Shown one piece after another: positions 49,476-59,096 of a stretch of 64,000 nucleotides of DNA; within the stretch, counting starts at the first letter, position 1; each line of letters starts with the position of its first letter. Source of the DNA: Poriferisodalis sp022821985 (GTDB lineage: Bacteria > Actinomycetota > Acidimicrobiia > Acidimicrobiales > Poriferisodalaceae); contig NZ_OZ244781.1 of assembly GCF_965219595.1 (NCBI RefSeq), positions 2,356,001 through 2,420,000 of the forward strand, read 5' to 3'. Below the pieces are notes generated by a model. It was not told the origin of the DNA. It did no database searches and saw only the letters and a list, made by a program, of their open reading frames with translations. The position numbers and the translations under genes were made by a program.

Positions 49476-49508
49476 CCGCAGCCGTCGCCTGTACCGTCCC
49501 GCAGGTCG

Positions 49509-49555
49509 TTTTGAGTGCAGGTGAGCCGCCGTGGGCGGCACGCCCGCGCTCAAAA
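49509..49555. terminator. Bidirectional terminator-like cruciform between aroQ and efp
   Basis: TTTTGAGTGC (49509-49518) pairs with GCGCTCAAAA (49546-49555) with one mismatch, and an inner GCCGCC/GGCGGC stem (49525-49530/49534-49539) extends the structure. T- and A-runs at either base make it terminator-like in both directions. Confidence 0.6.
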
Positions 49556-49627
49556 AGCCGATACCGCTGCCGATCGTGACGACCCACTCCAAACCGAGGC
49601 ACCAGCGCCTGACTCCATGAGGTTGAC

Positions 49628-50194
49628 ATGGCCATCTCCACCGCCGACTTCCGCAACGGCATGACGCTCGACCTCGCCGACGGGCTGTTCCAGCTCACCG
49701 AGTTCCAGCACGTAAAGCCGGGCAAGGGCGGCGCGTTCGTGCGCACCACACTGCGCAACGTCCGCACTGGCGCCACGCTCGAGCGCACGTTCCGGGCGGG
49801 CGAGCGCATGGAGCGCGCGGTCATCGACCAACGCGACATGCAGTACCTGTACGCCGACGGCGATTCGCTGGTGTTCATGGACACCGACAGCTATGAGCAG
49901 CTCCCGGTCAGCCGCACGGCGGCTGGCAGCGCCACCAATTTCCTGGTGGAGGGTGAGATGGCCACGGTGGTGCGCCATGGCGACGAGGTGCTGGGCGTGG
50001 AGCTGCCCGCATCGGTGGTGCTGGAAGTGGCCGACACCGACCCCGGCGTGCAGGGCGACCGGGTGTCGGGCGCGCGCAAGCCGGCCACGATGTCCACCGG
50101 GCTGGTGGTGCAGGTGCCGCTGTTCATCGAGACCGGCGAGCGCCTGAAGGTGGACACCCGCAGCGGCGACTACATCGAGCGGGCCCGCGGCTGA
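49628..50194 (+). CDS. efp: Elongation factor P
   Basis: Rescues ribosomes stalled at polyproline. 188 aa: three OB/KOW-like domains, the N-terminal loop VKPGKGGAFVRTTLRN with an unmodified-type Lys, QDRDMQYLYADGDSLVFMDT-like second domain (reads QRDMQYLYADGDSLVFMD), and the C-terminal GLVVQVPLFIETGERLKVDTRSGDYIERA. ATG 49628 has a GAGG element upstream. Useful in a proteome with several long Pro-rich tracts. Followed by nusB, a common actinobacterial pair. Confidence 0.96.
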   Translation: MAISTADFRNGMTLDLADGLFQLTEFQHVKPGKGGAFVRTTLRNVRTGATLERTFRAGERMERAVIDQRDMQYLYADGDSLVFMDTDSYEQLPVSRTAAGSATNFLVEGEMATVVRHGDEVLGVELPASVVLEVADTDPGVQGDRVSGARKPATMSTGLVVQVPLFIETGERLKVDTRSGDYIERARG

Positions 50195-50232
50195 CGCCGC
50201 CGGGTAACCGATACGGGCTCGAGCCCACTGCC

Positions 50233-50655
50233 ATGAGCCGCCCGAGCGACCCCTTCGCCGCTCCCGACGAGCCGACCCGCCGCCGAGAGGCGCGCCAACG
50301 CTCGGTGGAGATGCTGTACGAGGCCGAGATGAAGTCGCGCGAGCTGGCCGATGTGCTTGCCGAGCAGGTGAGCGATGTCGACCCATTCGCGCTCGAGCTG
50401 GCCACCGGCGTCGCCGCCCAGCGCGATGCGCTGACTCAGCGGCTCGCCGAGCTGCTCAACGTGGGTTGGACCCCCGAGCGCCTCGGTGCGTGCGATCGGC
50501 TGATCCTGCTGCAAGGCCTCTTCGAACTCGAACGAGGGGCGGCCCCCGCAGCGGTAGTCATCAACGAAGCCGTCGAGCTTGCACACCGGCTGGGCGCCAC
50601 CGATCGCAGCGGCGCCTTGGTGAACGGCGTCTTGGCAGCTGCCGACGGCCGGTGA
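50233..50655 (+). CDS. nusB: Transcription antitermination factor NusB
   Basis: RNA-binding helical protein that acts with S10 at rRNA boxA. 140 aa: RREARQRSVEMLYEAEM, LTQRLAELLNVGWTPERLGACDRLILLQGLFEL and AVVINEAVELAHRLGATDRSGALVNGVL are the family blocks. Starts 38 nt after efp and is probably in the same operon. Confidence 0.93.
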   Translation: MSRPSDPFAAPDEPTRRREARQRSVEMLYEAEMKSRELADVLAEQVSDVDPFALELATGVAAQRDALTQRLAELLNVGWTPERLGACDRLILLQGLFELERGAAPAAVVINEAVELAHRLGATDRSGALVNGVLAAADGR

Positions 50656-50986
50656 CCCCGCTGGTCACTGCGTAGGCCGGCTGCGGAGCGATCAGCCTGG
50701 CCTTTGCACTGTGGGCGCGTCGACACCGGCCGTCCTCGTTCACCGCCGCGACCTGAAACCGGCGGCCGCTGTCGCGCACGCGGCCGACGGCAGCGGGGCC
50801 AAGACATCGCGCTCGCAGGAAGTGCGAGACCGCGGCGATCCGCCTGTAAGTATCACATATCTTGAAAATCATTGGAATGATCTGAAACAACGCGCCTAGA
50901 ACTCGCATCGAATCTTTGCGGCGACCCCGACCGAACGGGATGACCGCAAAGACGACCTCGCACAACGAGTTCGCAGGAGCTGAGCG
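50656..50986. other. Gap with AT-rich patch and palindrome before the Tad-type operon
   Basis: 331 bases. A short frame (50711-50899) has no features of a gene. Around 50845-50900 base composition turns AT-rich, and ATCATTGGAATGAT (50868-50881) is a perfect inverted repeat that could be an operator. This is the likely promoter region for the secretion operon, but no convincing -35/-10 pair is seen. Confidence 0.4.
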
Positions 50987-52972
50987 ATGACCATTCGAAG
51001 GCGCTGCCTGACCGCACTGGGATTGCTGGTGGCCGTCGTCGCGACGCTCGTGGCAGCGTGCAGCGGCGACGGCGGAGAACCCGTCGATCCTGCCCCGTCG
51101 ATCTCTGCAGACGCCGGCGGCGACGCCATCGACGACGCCGGCGGCGTCAACACGGAGCTTCGCTCGCCGCTGGGCGATCAACCCACCGACGAGGCACGGC
51201 TGATCGTTGCGGGCAACGGCGAGTACCCGATCTCGGGGGAACATCTCCCGTCGCTCGAACTGCAATCGGCCGTAGCGATCGGCAGCAACCGCATCTGGGT
51301 CCCCTGGCCGCCGTACCCGGAGGCGGATGCCGACCCGGTGCGGCGTGGCGAACCGGCGGCGACCGGCTCGCACTCGAAGCTGCTCGGCGACGCCGAGCGC
51401 GGCTACGACTACATCGTCGCTCAGCGAGCCCAGTGGGAGGCGATGCCGCCCTACCTGCCCGAAGCGCGGGCAGCGATGGCCGAGGGGGCCCGGTTAGCGC
51501 GCCGGCGCGGGGGCACCGGGACGGCGTGGGAGTTGGCAGTTGATCCCGCGGGTTTCGACTACGAGACGCGCATCCATGAGGACGGCAGTGGCGCCTACGA
51601 CCATGTGTCGCTGTGCCCCCGGCATCCAACGCCAGCCTCGCTTGGCGTGGCTTCGGGCGATGCAGACGCCGAGCAGGACCGTGCCGGTGCGGTCGTCGAA
51701 GCGTTCATCACCGGGATGCGCTCGCCCGGCGGACGGCCCATGCACTCGTGGGGTACGACGGTCAACGAGGTCGCCAAGCTGCTCGTCTACAGCCCAGGAG
51801 AGCCGATGGAGCTCGCGCTCGGCGGTCACAGTCTGACTGACGCGGGCTTCTTCCCCGGCGACTGGTCGGCACAGGCGAAGCGTTGGCTCGCGCGTCGCGC
51901 AGCGCAGGGAGCGGTGACCGACTCGCTGGTCGGCCATGCCGTCGTGAGCACGGGGCCCGAGACGCTGTGGGAGGCATGCGCCGACTTGGCCTCGATCATC
52001 CCCGGCGTCTACACCGAGTCACACCGCACCCGCCAGCTTGAGTCGTTGTGGGCTCGCGGGCTGCGGCTCGCGTTCACCGCACCGCCTGTCGAGCGGGCAT
52101 GGATCGCCGACCTCAGCGCAGCCGGACATGCACTGGCCGTGATCTGCCACGCACCTGGGCAGTCCTACTTGGTCGACACCGCCACGGGCGAGCGTCTTGA
52201 CTCCGGCACTGATCATCGTGCACAGGTCGAGGCCATGTGGCTCACCTGGTCGCGGCTCAGCTACCGGGTGCTGCGCAATGCCCTGTTCGAGGGCGGCTGT
52301 GACGGCGACGCCTTTTCCCAAGCAACGCAATGGATGCAGGAACGCAAGGACGCTCATGCAGCGTCCATCGAGTGGAGCGAGCCCCGCGCATGGGGCTCGG
52401 GCGTCCGCAACCAGTGGATCGCCGTGCGCGAATGGGTGGAGGTGTCCCAGCAGGAGGCATGGCGGGCGCACCGGGATCACGGCTGGCACCTGGAGTTCTG
52501 GTGCGAGACCGGCATCCCCCTTGGTGCACTGGTCGGCGGCGAACTGCGTCGCCCCGCGCTGGAGTCTCGCTGCACTGCCGAGCAGTGGTCGGCGCTGTCT
52601 GAGGCCGCGGCTGCGGCGCCTGAAGTGACAAGCGAGCTCTCGGCCACGAACTGGGCGCCGGGCGCGAGCTGGCACGAGCGCATGTACCTCTCGCCGTTCA
52701 AGTCGTTCGAACAGGCGCTTGGCTGCCCTGCGGACCCAGTGCTCATTGATGAGGCGCTCGCGCGTCCGATCGAGCGACGGCCGAAGAAGCCGTGGCCGCC
52801 GGGCTCGCTCCCGCTTACCCCCGACGGGCATGCCTATCCGCGCCCGATGCCGCCGTGCCCAGAGGCCGGCTGGCCGCCCCAGACCGACCGGTTTTGGTGG
52901 CCCGAGGCCGACTTGCTGGCCGAGGTGGGCCGTGACATGTCAGGAGAGGAAACCGCAGGGGCGACGTCATGA
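50987..52972 (+). CDS. Lipoprotein, first gene of the Tad-type operon
   Basis: 661 aa. The N-terminus is a signal peptide with lipobox (TALGLLVAVVATLVAACSGDGG, Cys25). The mature protein is Trp- and Glu-rich with no family I recognise. Segments such as GGRPMHSWGTTVNEVAKLLVY and WEACADLASIIPGVYTES look folded. The C-terminal 60 residues are Pro-rich (RPKKPWPPGSLPLTPDGHAYPRPMPPCP). Overlaps the next gene by ATGA, which fixes the operon link. Inference: a surface-anchored accessory of the pilus/secretion machine. Confidence 0.7.
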   Translation: MTIRRRCLTALGLLVAVVATLVAACSGDGGEPVDPAPSISADAGGDAIDDAGGVNTELRSPLGDQPTDEARLIVAGNGEYPISGEHLPSLELQSAVAIGSNRIWVPWPPYPEADADPVRRGEPAATGSHSKLLGDAERGYDYIVAQRAQWEAMPPYLPEARAAMAEGARLARRRGGTGTAWELAVDPAGFDYETRIHEDGSGAYDHVSLCPRHPTPASLGVASGDADAEQDRAGAVVEAFITGMRSPGGRPMHSWGTTVNEVAKLLVYSPGEPMELALGGHSLTDAGFFPGDWSAQAKRWLARRAAQGAVTDSLVGHAVVSTGPETLWEACADLASIIPGVYTESHRTRQLESLWARGLRLAFTAPPVERAWIADLSAAGHALAVICHAPGQSYLVDTATGERLDSGTDHRAQVEAMWLTWSRLSYRVLRNALFEGGCDGDAFSQATQWMQERKDAHAASIEWSEPRAWGSGVRNQWIAVREWVEVSQQEAWRAHRDHGWHLEFWCETGIPLGALVGGELRRPALESRCTAEQWSALSEAAAAAPEVTSELSATNWAPGASWHERMYLSPFKSFEQALGCPADPVLIDEALARPIERRPKKPWPPGSLPLTPDGHAYPRPMPPCPEAGWPPQTDRFWWPEADLLAEVGRDMSGEETAGATS

Positions 52973-55476
52973 GCGGCAGCAGCAATCCAGCTGAGCCCGG
53001 CTTCTCATCGACGACTCGGATCAGCACTGCTCGCGTCGGACTCGCACGCGTGGCACGGCGCTGGTTCGCGGGCGCCTGCGTGGTGCTCGCGACGCTTGGC
53101 GTCGTGGCAGCGCCCGACGACTCCGCCGAAGCACAGACATCTGTGGCACCGGTGCTGACCTGCGGCGGAGGCATGGTGCTCGACAGCTCTAGCGGCCAGT
53201 GCCTGACGCCTCGCACCGAAACGTCGCTGCGCCCGTCGAGCTGCTCGGCGGGATCGGTGCGGGTGGCGGGCCAGTACGGCGGTCACGTCTGTCAGACCAA
53301 GGTGACCAAGCAGGTGGACACGGGCCGGACGCAGCAGGTCTACAGCCATACGACCTACGACAAGGTGTGGGTGCCGACCGGTGCCAAGCAAGTGCAGACG
53401 GGAACGAACCGTGTCTGGGTGCCCCCCAAGACGGTCACCGAGCCGCTGGTGCCGCCGGTGCGGGTGCAAGTGGGCACACGCACCGAATCGAAGGTGGTGA
53501 CCCGCCCAGGGCCTGACGTTCTCTACGACGTCAACTACCAGGCAACGGTCACGACCACGCGTACGGTCAAGCGCTGCACATTCGACCCGTTCGCCGGTCG
53601 GCAGTGCTGGAACGAGACCGTCGCCGAAACGCACACAGAGACGCGGACACGTCTTGAGTGCTGCATTCCGGGTCCGCCGATCACCGAGACCGTCACCACC
53701 GAGGTTCCCGTCTACGAGTACCGGACCTCGCGCACGGCCACTATTCCGGGGTACTGGCGGGAGGAGCCCGTCTATGAGACGCGCGAGACCGGCTACTGGG
53801 ACCGTGTGGCGACGCTCCATTACACCACCCAGCCGATCTACGAGACCGTGGTGACGTGGGTGACGGCATCCACCACGCTGGGCCCGTGTCCGTCGGGTTG
53901 GCAGCCTGCGGGCAGCCAGTGCTCGCGCACTGTCCTGGGTCCGCCGTCGGGAGCGCCGACGCAGGGTTGCCCGTCGGGCTCGGTGCCCCGCTACGGCGAT
54001 GCGCTGGGCGGCAACGGCCCCTCGGTGCTGACCTGCCAGTCGTCCGCACCCGGTTCGGACACCGACACCGGCACGGAGCAGGACGACAGCGGCGGGCCCG
54101 AGGACAGCCCCGACGGAACGGCGCGGTCGTTGCTGCATCTGGCCGGTGAGAGCGATGAGCGGCTCGCCGAGCTGGGCATCCACCGGTGCTCGAACGGGCT
54201 GCTGTCCTATGTGCCGTGCAGTGAGCTGCCGGGGCGCACATGGAACGACGACCCCGACGCCTGCGACGGCATCGAAGGGACCGTCTACAAGCCCGACCAC
54301 GGCGGCTCCTGCGTGACGCCTACCGACGTGCTGAACAAGTGCACAACGCCCGGGCAGTGCGAGGACACCACCATTCGCACGTACTGCCCCGCGATCGGCG
54401 AACTGGCCGATACTCGGCTCGAAGAGCACGTCCATCCGCAGCGCGGGGCGGAGACCTACCGCGTCTGCCGTTTCGACTGCACGGACTTCGGCTCGCTGCC
54501 GTCGTATGTGCGCACGCGCATCAACGGCTCCTACGACTACGCCTGCGTGCCCGAGCCCGATCCCGACGACGATCCGACCTCTTCGACGACGACGCAGCCC
54601 GGCACCACGACCACCACCACCGAATCGACGACCACTACCACGAGTCCGCTCGACGACGAGGAAGACGAGGACGAGACCGACGGCACAGAGCCTGACGACC
54701 CAGACCCCGACGACACGGAACCCGATGACACAGAGCCCGACGACACGAATCCCGATGACAGCCCGCCGACCCGCACCACGGTGGTCACCACCGAACCGAC
54801 ACCGACCACCGCCGTGCCCCTCGACGACGAGTGCGCACCGGCGCCGTCGGCGACGGCTGCCGCCGGTGCTCTGAGCGGGCTGAGGCTGAGGTCCCATGTT
54901 CGCACTGCTGGCGCGGGGAGTTCGCATCAGCGTCACATGCCGGGCGACGGGCGCTACCTGCAGGTCGCTCCCGGCCGCGGTTGGGTCGAGATCAGCGGTT
55001 CGGTCGACGTCTCCGAGCACGAATGCGAGTGGGTCGCCACATGGGTGCGTCTGAGCTGGGAGGACCTGCAGCCATGGGTGGCCGATCAACGTCGCTCCAT
55101 GGAGGCGCGGGCTGACACTCGACACCTCGTGAAGCGCTGGGATGCGCTGAACGCTGACCAGCAGCAGCTCGTCCGTCAATGGCATCGACCGGGTGCGGTT
55201 CCCCCGGTGACGGTCTGCTCGGTCGGCAGCGCATCAGGTGCGGGCGCGTCGGCGTCGTGCGATTGGACGTTCGCGCATCCCGCGGCCTACGCGTGGCAGG
55301 CCAGCCTCTGCTTCGAGCCCGGCGCCACTTCGGGAACCGTGCAGCCACGCGGCAGCGAGCCCAGCAGGCGAGATTCGTGCTGGGTGCAGCTCGCATCAGG
55401 CGTCGAGTGGATTCGCTCGGTCGGCGACTACGCCGATGGCCGTGCGACCGTGACCGGCAGCGGGAGCGGATCGTGA
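52969..55476 (+). CDS. Large secreted Thr/Cys/Asp-rich protein of the Tad-type operon
   Basis: 835 aa. After a hydrophobic signal segment (RWFAGACVVLATLGVVAAP) comes a Tyr/Thr/Val-rich region with repeating x-V-x-T-x units and several ETVVT- or YET-like blocks (about residues 110-310, for instance VPVYEYRTSRTATIPGYW and ATLHYTTQPIYETVV). Cys-rich segments lie between, with CPSGWQPAGSQC-type pairs. Then a Thr- and Asp/Glu-Pro low-complexity linker (about 525-625), and a C-terminal domain with paired cysteines (ECEWVATWVRLSWEDLQPW, CSVGSASG). No family recognised. A cell-surface or pilus-tip protein is plausible from the operon. Confidence 0.65.
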   Translation: MSGSSNPAEPGFSSTTRISTARVGLARVARRWFAGACVVLATLGVVAAPDDSAEAQTSVAPVLTCGGGMVLDSSSGQCLTPRTETSLRPSSCSAGSVRVAGQYGGHVCQTKVTKQVDTGRTQQVYSHTTYDKVWVPTGAKQVQTGTNRVWVPPKTVTEPLVPPVRVQVGTRTESKVVTRPGPDVLYDVNYQATVTTTRTVKRCTFDPFAGRQCWNETVAETHTETRTRLECCIPGPPITETVTTEVPVYEYRTSRTATIPGYWREEPVYETRETGYWDRVATLHYTTQPIYETVVTWVTASTTLGPCPSGWQPAGSQCSRTVLGPPSGAPTQGCPSGSVPRYGDALGGNGPSVLTCQSSAPGSDTDTGTEQDDSGGPEDSPDGTARSLLHLAGESDERLAELGIHRCSNGLLSYVPCSELPGRTWNDDPDACDGIEGTVYKPDHGGSCVTPTDVLNKCTTPGQCEDTTIRTYCPAIGELADTRLEEHVHPQRGAETYRVCRFDCTDFGSLPSYVRTRINGSYDYACVPEPDPDDDPTSSTTTQPGTTTTTTESTTTTTSPLDDEEDEDETDGTEPDDPDPDDTEPDDTEPDDTNPDDSPPTRTTVVTTEPTPTTAVPLDDECAPAPSATAAAGALSGLRLRSHVRTAGAGSSHQRHMPGDGRYLQVAPGRGWVEISGSVDVSEHECEWVATWVRLSWEDLQPWVADQRRSMEARADTRHLVKRWDALNADQQQLVRQWHRPGAVPPVTVCSVGSASGAGASASCDWTFAHPAAYAWQASLCFEPGATSGTVQPRGSEPSRRDSCWVQLASGVEWIRSVGDYADGRATVTGSGSGS

Positions 55477-56225
55477 CCCCGGCGGGGCCCGTGGGATACC
55501 CCGCCGAAGACCGCTCCGCTGATCGGGGCGGCCTGCCGCGCCACGGACCCGAGCCTTGGCGCATCGGGGCGGCGGTGCTCATTGTCGGCACCGTGGTGCT
55601 CGCGATCTGGCTGTGGGGTCGCCCGCATGCCGAGCCGCCGACCGTTCTGGCGGCGGTCGCGTCCGAGCCGTGGACGGCGGGCCAGCCGCCAGGCGCGTTC
55701 GAGGTTGTCGAGATCGCAGCGCAGCTTGCAGATCGCTTCGCCGATCCCGATTCGATCGTGACGAGCGTGGCGAGCCATGACGTTCCGCCGGGAACCTTCG
55801 TGACGCCCGGCTTGCTCGGCAACCCCGGTGACGCCACTGGGGACCTCACAGCGATGCGCTTCGCTGCAGACACCTCTGCGTGGCCTGAACCGGGACCGCG
55901 TGCGGGCAGCCGGGCCGTGGTGGCGAGTGTGCTGGGCGGCTGCGCGCTCGACGTGACGACCTTGGCAGGTGGTGCCGAGGGCAGCATCGTGGTCCATGTC
56001 GATGCGGCGGACGCTGCTCGCTATGCGCGCGCCGCCGAGCTCGACGGGCTCGTGGCCTGGCCGGCGCCGCCCGACGGCTGGCCCGAGTGCCGGTCGCCGT
56101 GGGCTGCGGGAACAGTCCCGTCGGCCTTCAGCAGTAGGGCGCCATCTGGGCTCAGCAGCGACTCGGCATCGGGCTTCGGCGGCGCGCTGCCGCCGACCCA
56201 GCTCGGCGATCCGGCCGGGGGCTGA
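55473..56225 (+). CDS. CpaB/RcpC-like SAF-domain membrane protein
   Basis: 250 aa from a GTG overlapping the previous stop. One span near residues 32-50 (WRIGAAVLIVGTVVLAIWLWG). The following VLAAVASEPWTAGQPPGAFEVVEIAAQLADRF...VTSVASHDVPPGTFVTPGLL is the SAF-type pattern seen in CpaB/RcpC and flagellar P-ring chaperones. The tail is Ser/Gly/Pro-rich. Position directly before TadA fits CpaB. The match is by pattern, so the call is tentative. Confidence 0.55.
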   Translation: MTPAGPVGYPAEDRSADRGGLPRHGPEPWRIGAAVLIVGTVVLAIWLWGRPHAEPPTVLAAVASEPWTAGQPPGAFEVVEIAAQLADRFADPDSIVTSVASHDVPPGTFVTPGLLGNPGDATGDLTAMRFAADTSAWPEPGPRAGSRAVVASVLGGCALDVTTLAGGAEGSIVVHVDAADAARYARAAELDGLVAWPAPPDGWPECRSPWAAGTVPSAFSSRAPSGLSSDSASGFGGALPPTQLGDPAGG

Positions 56226-56228
56226 GAC

Positions 56229-58274
56229 GTGCTGCTCGTGCTGTGTGACGACGCTGTGGGAGCGACGGCGAGCGACTGGGTCCGCGAGGCGCTGCGGGCG
56301 GGGCTCACCGCCGTTGCGGGCCAAGTGTGGTTCGCGGCCGACGTGATGTCGATGCCGCGCTCTGACGAGGGAGGCGAACCGTGTGTGGCGTGGCTGACCA
56401 GCAGTGTCGAGCCCGATGCGATCGCGGCTGCTGCTGCCTCGTCCAGTGAGGTAGTGCTGTTGCTCGGCGCTCCTGCTGCTCGTGCTGCAACAGGTGCCGT
56501 GGGCGGCCCTCATGCAGCGCAGGCGTGGAATGCCGCGACTTCAGGCGGAGTGCCGTGTACTGCGGTGTGGCTGCCGAGCGCGGGCGGCGGGCGCGGCGAT
56601 CCCACTGGGGAACTCTCTGCGGCGCTGGACGCCAACCGGGCGGTGCGCCTCAAGCGGATAGGCACCCGCGGCGCCTACCGGCAGCTTCACCGGCTGGGAC
56701 GTTCGCTGGCGTCGTCGGCGTGTGCCCCGCAGCGACTCGACCGCACCGACGGCGCGGTGCGGCGGCGCACTGCGGCTCGCGCCGCCACCGACGCGCTCTC
56801 CGAGCTGCTCGACGAATCCGACGTCGAGGAGTACCAGATACGTGGAGGCGAGTCGATGCTCGTGCAGTATGCGGACGGCCGCGTGGAGCGACAGCCGTCG
56901 CCGTTCGCCGCCGACGAGGATCTCATCGAGGCAGTGCGATTCCTCGCGAGCTATTCCGGGGATCGACCCCAGCGCTTCGACGAGCTGGATCCCCGGCTGG
57001 ACGTGCGTGTCGGCGACCGCTGGCGCCTGCACGCCGAGGCGTTCGTGACGAGCCCGCCCAACGTCGTGCTCCGCTCGAACATGGCCGGCCGGATGCGTCT
57101 CGACGATCTCGGCATCGCCTCGAACGAGCTGGGCAGCGTGCTCATCGAAGCCATCGCTGGCAGGGTGCGGGCCAACGTGGTGGTCGCGGCGGCGATGGGC
57201 GGCGGCAAGACCACGCTGTGCCAGGCGCTGCTCGCGGCGGTGCCCGACCACGAGCGCATCGACACCATCGAGGACACGCCAGAGCTGCGGCTGGCGGAGT
57301 ACGGCATCCACCCCAACACTTACGAGCGGCTGACCCGCGACGCCAATCAGGACGGCCACGGCCGTCATTCGATGGCCGACCACATCCGCGATGCCAAGCG
57401 GGCGAACGCCGCCAAGCTGGTGGTGGGAGAGATCCGCGGCGAGGGCTGCGAGGCGCTGCTCGATGCCATGTCGTCGGGCCTCGACGGCTGCCTGGTCACG
57501 CTCCACTCGCAGCCCGGCAAAGGGGTGCTGGAGAAGCTCGTGGCCTATGCCTGTTCGGAGGGCGCCGAGCCCGACTACGCGCGCCGTCAGATAGCTGCGG
57601 CGGTGGATCTGTGCGTGTGGATGGGGCGCAATGACGCTGGCGAACGGGTGGTTGCCGATGTGACCCAGCTCACCGGCATCGACGATCTCACCGGTGTCAT
57701 ATCCACGATCTGCCTCTGGGCGCTGCGACCTGGCGACCGCTGGGCGACACCTGTCGGCCGTCCCGCAGGTCGCATGGCCGAGGTGTACGCGTCTGCTGGC
57801 CTTCCCGCCTCAGGCGGTGATTCAGAGCTGCCCGCCGCCTACTCCCAGATTGTCGATCTCCCGCTGATGCCGAACGTCGGTGCGGCGATGTCGGCTGCGG
57901 ACCCGTCGATCCAGCCGCCGTCGGCGGAGACGCAGCTGCCGGCGCGTGGGCAGCAGCCGACAGAAGGTCATTCCGAAAGGGACGAAACGCCCACGCAATC
58001 GTCGTCGAAGGCTCAGGGCCAGCGGCCGCCGCCTAAATCGGACAAGGCCGACGAAGCCGCCGCTGTGTCGCGGCCGAAAGCCGAGGAATCGTCACGACGC
58101 GGCGAGCCGACAGAGGCGCGGCCGAGTCTGCCGCAATCGGCGGTGCCGCCGTCGGGCACGCCAGTGCGTGACGACGGACGGCCGCGCGGAGTGCTGTGGG
58201 ACCCGGGCCCGCTCGTGCCGATCGACGACCCGCCGCCCTACGAACCGCTCGTTGACGAGGACCCCGCATGCTGA
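56229..58274 (+). CDS. TadA/CpaF-family secretion ATPase with long N- and C-terminal extensions
   Basis: Hexameric motor for Flp/Tad pilus assembly. 681 aa. A ~190-residue N-terminal part (LLVLCDDAVGATASDWVREAL... VLLLGAPAARAATG) is not standard for TadA and might be a degenerate TadZ-like domain. The CpaF core follows: FDELDPRLDVRVGDRWRLHA, LRSNMAGRMRLDDLG, Walker A AAMGGGKTTLCQALL (about 321-335; the first Gly of GxxxxGKT is Ala), Asp/His boxes IDTIEDTPELRLAE, and Walker B LVVGEIRGEGCEALLDAMSSGLDGCLVTLHS. The last ~160 residues are a Pro/Ser/Lys-rich disordered tail. Overlaps TadB. Confidence 0.85.
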   Translation: MLLVLCDDAVGATASDWVREALRAGLTAVAGQVWFAADVMSMPRSDEGGEPCVAWLTSSVEPDAIAAAAASSSEVVLLLGAPAARAATGAVGGPHAAQAWNAATSGGVPCTAVWLPSAGGGRGDPTGELSAALDANRAVRLKRIGTRGAYRQLHRLGRSLASSACAPQRLDRTDGAVRRRTAARAATDALSELLDESDVEEYQIRGGESMLVQYADGRVERQPSPFAADEDLIEAVRFLASYSGDRPQRFDELDPRLDVRVGDRWRLHAEAFVTSPPNVVLRSNMAGRMRLDDLGIASNELGSVLIEAIAGRVRANVVVAAAMGGGKTTLCQALLAAVPDHERIDTIEDTPELRLAEYGIHPNTYERLTRDANQDGHGRHSMADHIRDAKRANAAKLVVGEIRGEGCEALLDAMSSGLDGCLVTLHSQPGKGVLEKLVAYACSEGAEPDYARRQIAAAVDLCVWMGRNDAGERVVADVTQLTGIDDLTGVISTICLWALRPGDRWATPVGRPAGRMAEVYASAGLPASGGDSELPAAYSQIVDLPLMPNVGAAMSAADPSIQPPSAETQLPARGQQPTEGHSERDETPTQSSSKAQGQRPPPKSDKADEAAAVSRPKAEESSRRGEPTEARPSLPQSAVPPSGTPVRDDGRPRGVLWDPGPLVPIDDPPPYEPLVDEDPAC

Positions 58275-59041
58275 GATTCATTGCGCTCGGCGTCGTCGGC
58301 GTCAGCGCCGCGCTGTGGATCGTGTTCGCCGATGTCGCTCCAGTGGGTCCGGCCGAGCAGCGGTCACTGCGCTGGCCATGGCTGGTGACTGGCCTTACCG
58401 CGTTCGGCGCGGGTCTCGCGCTCGGCCCTGCAGCAGCCGGAATGGCGAGCGCGGTGACAGGCATATGCGCTTGGTGTGCGGCCGTCATCCTGCGCAGTCG
58501 TGAGCGCGTCGCCACTGCTGAGTCAGTGGCTCAGTTCGCTGCTGTGTTGGCCAACCAAGCGCAGGTGTCACGCACGGTGGTGGACGCGCTCGAGACGTCT
58601 GCGCCGCTGGCGTCTGGCCCGGTTGCGCGCACTGCGGCCACTTTCGTTGCCGAATGCCGCAGCTTGGGCGTCGAGGCGGCTGCACAGCGCTTCGCCGACG
58701 GCGATGAAGGGGCCGTCGCCGCGTGGTTGGCCGACGCGGTAGCCGTCGCCGCGTCCAGCGGCGGCGAATGGGTGCCGATCCTGGGGGTCGTGGAGTCCGA
58801 AGCGGCCGAGGCAGCGGCCACCGCTCGGCATTTTCACCGTCATGTCGCGGCGAACCTGCCCCAGATCGGCCTTGCTGCTGCGCTTGGCGCCGCCGTCGCA
58901 GTGGGCAGCGCCCTCGTGAGCCCTGATGCCTGGGCCTGGCTGAGCGGCCCCCAAGGTCAGCGCGTCGGCCTCGCCGCCACGGCGGTCGGGGTTGCCCTGT
59001 GCGCGCGCCTGCTCGCGTCGGCATGGGAGATGCTCCGGTGA
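58268..59041 (+). CDS. TadB-like integral membrane platform protein
   Basis: 257 aa. N-terminal spans LRFIALGVVGVSAALWIVFA and WPWLVTGLTAFGAGLALGPAAAGMASAVTGI, a cytosolic type II-secretion-F-like region (QFAAVLANQAQVSRTVVDALETSAPL, VAAWLADAVAVAASSGG), then two C-terminal spans. This is the inner-membrane platform half for the pilus, paired with the next gene. Its ATG overlaps the TadA stop by 7 nt. Confidence 0.7.
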   Translation: MLRFIALGVVGVSAALWIVFADVAPVGPAEQRSLRWPWLVTGLTAFGAGLALGPAAAGMASAVTGICAWCAAVILRSRERVATAESVAQFAAVLANQAQVSRTVVDALETSAPLASGPVARTAATFVAECRSLGVEAAAQRFADGDEGAVAAWLADAVAVAASSGGEWVPILGVVESEAAEAAATARHFHRHVAANLPQIGLAAALGAAVAVGSALVSPDAWAWLSGPQGQRVGLAATAVGVALCARLLASAWEMLR

Positions 59042-59096
59042 GCGGCACTGTCGCGTTGGAGATCCAGCGGTCTGCGGGGCACCGGGAGATGCGCCG

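Noticed and set aside
49476..49627. tRNA gene between aroQ and efp
   Set aside because: The inverted repeats there do not form a cloverleaf; they fit a bidirectional terminator.
50711..50899. 62-codon frame between nusB and the Tad operon
   Set aside because: No ribosome site, no conserved features; lies in the presumed promoter region.
53005..55185. 726-codon minus-strand frame opposite the giant Tad-operon protein
   Set aside because: The + strand gene has a signal peptide, paired cysteines and translational overlaps with both neighbours; the minus frame is His/Arg-rich without motifs.
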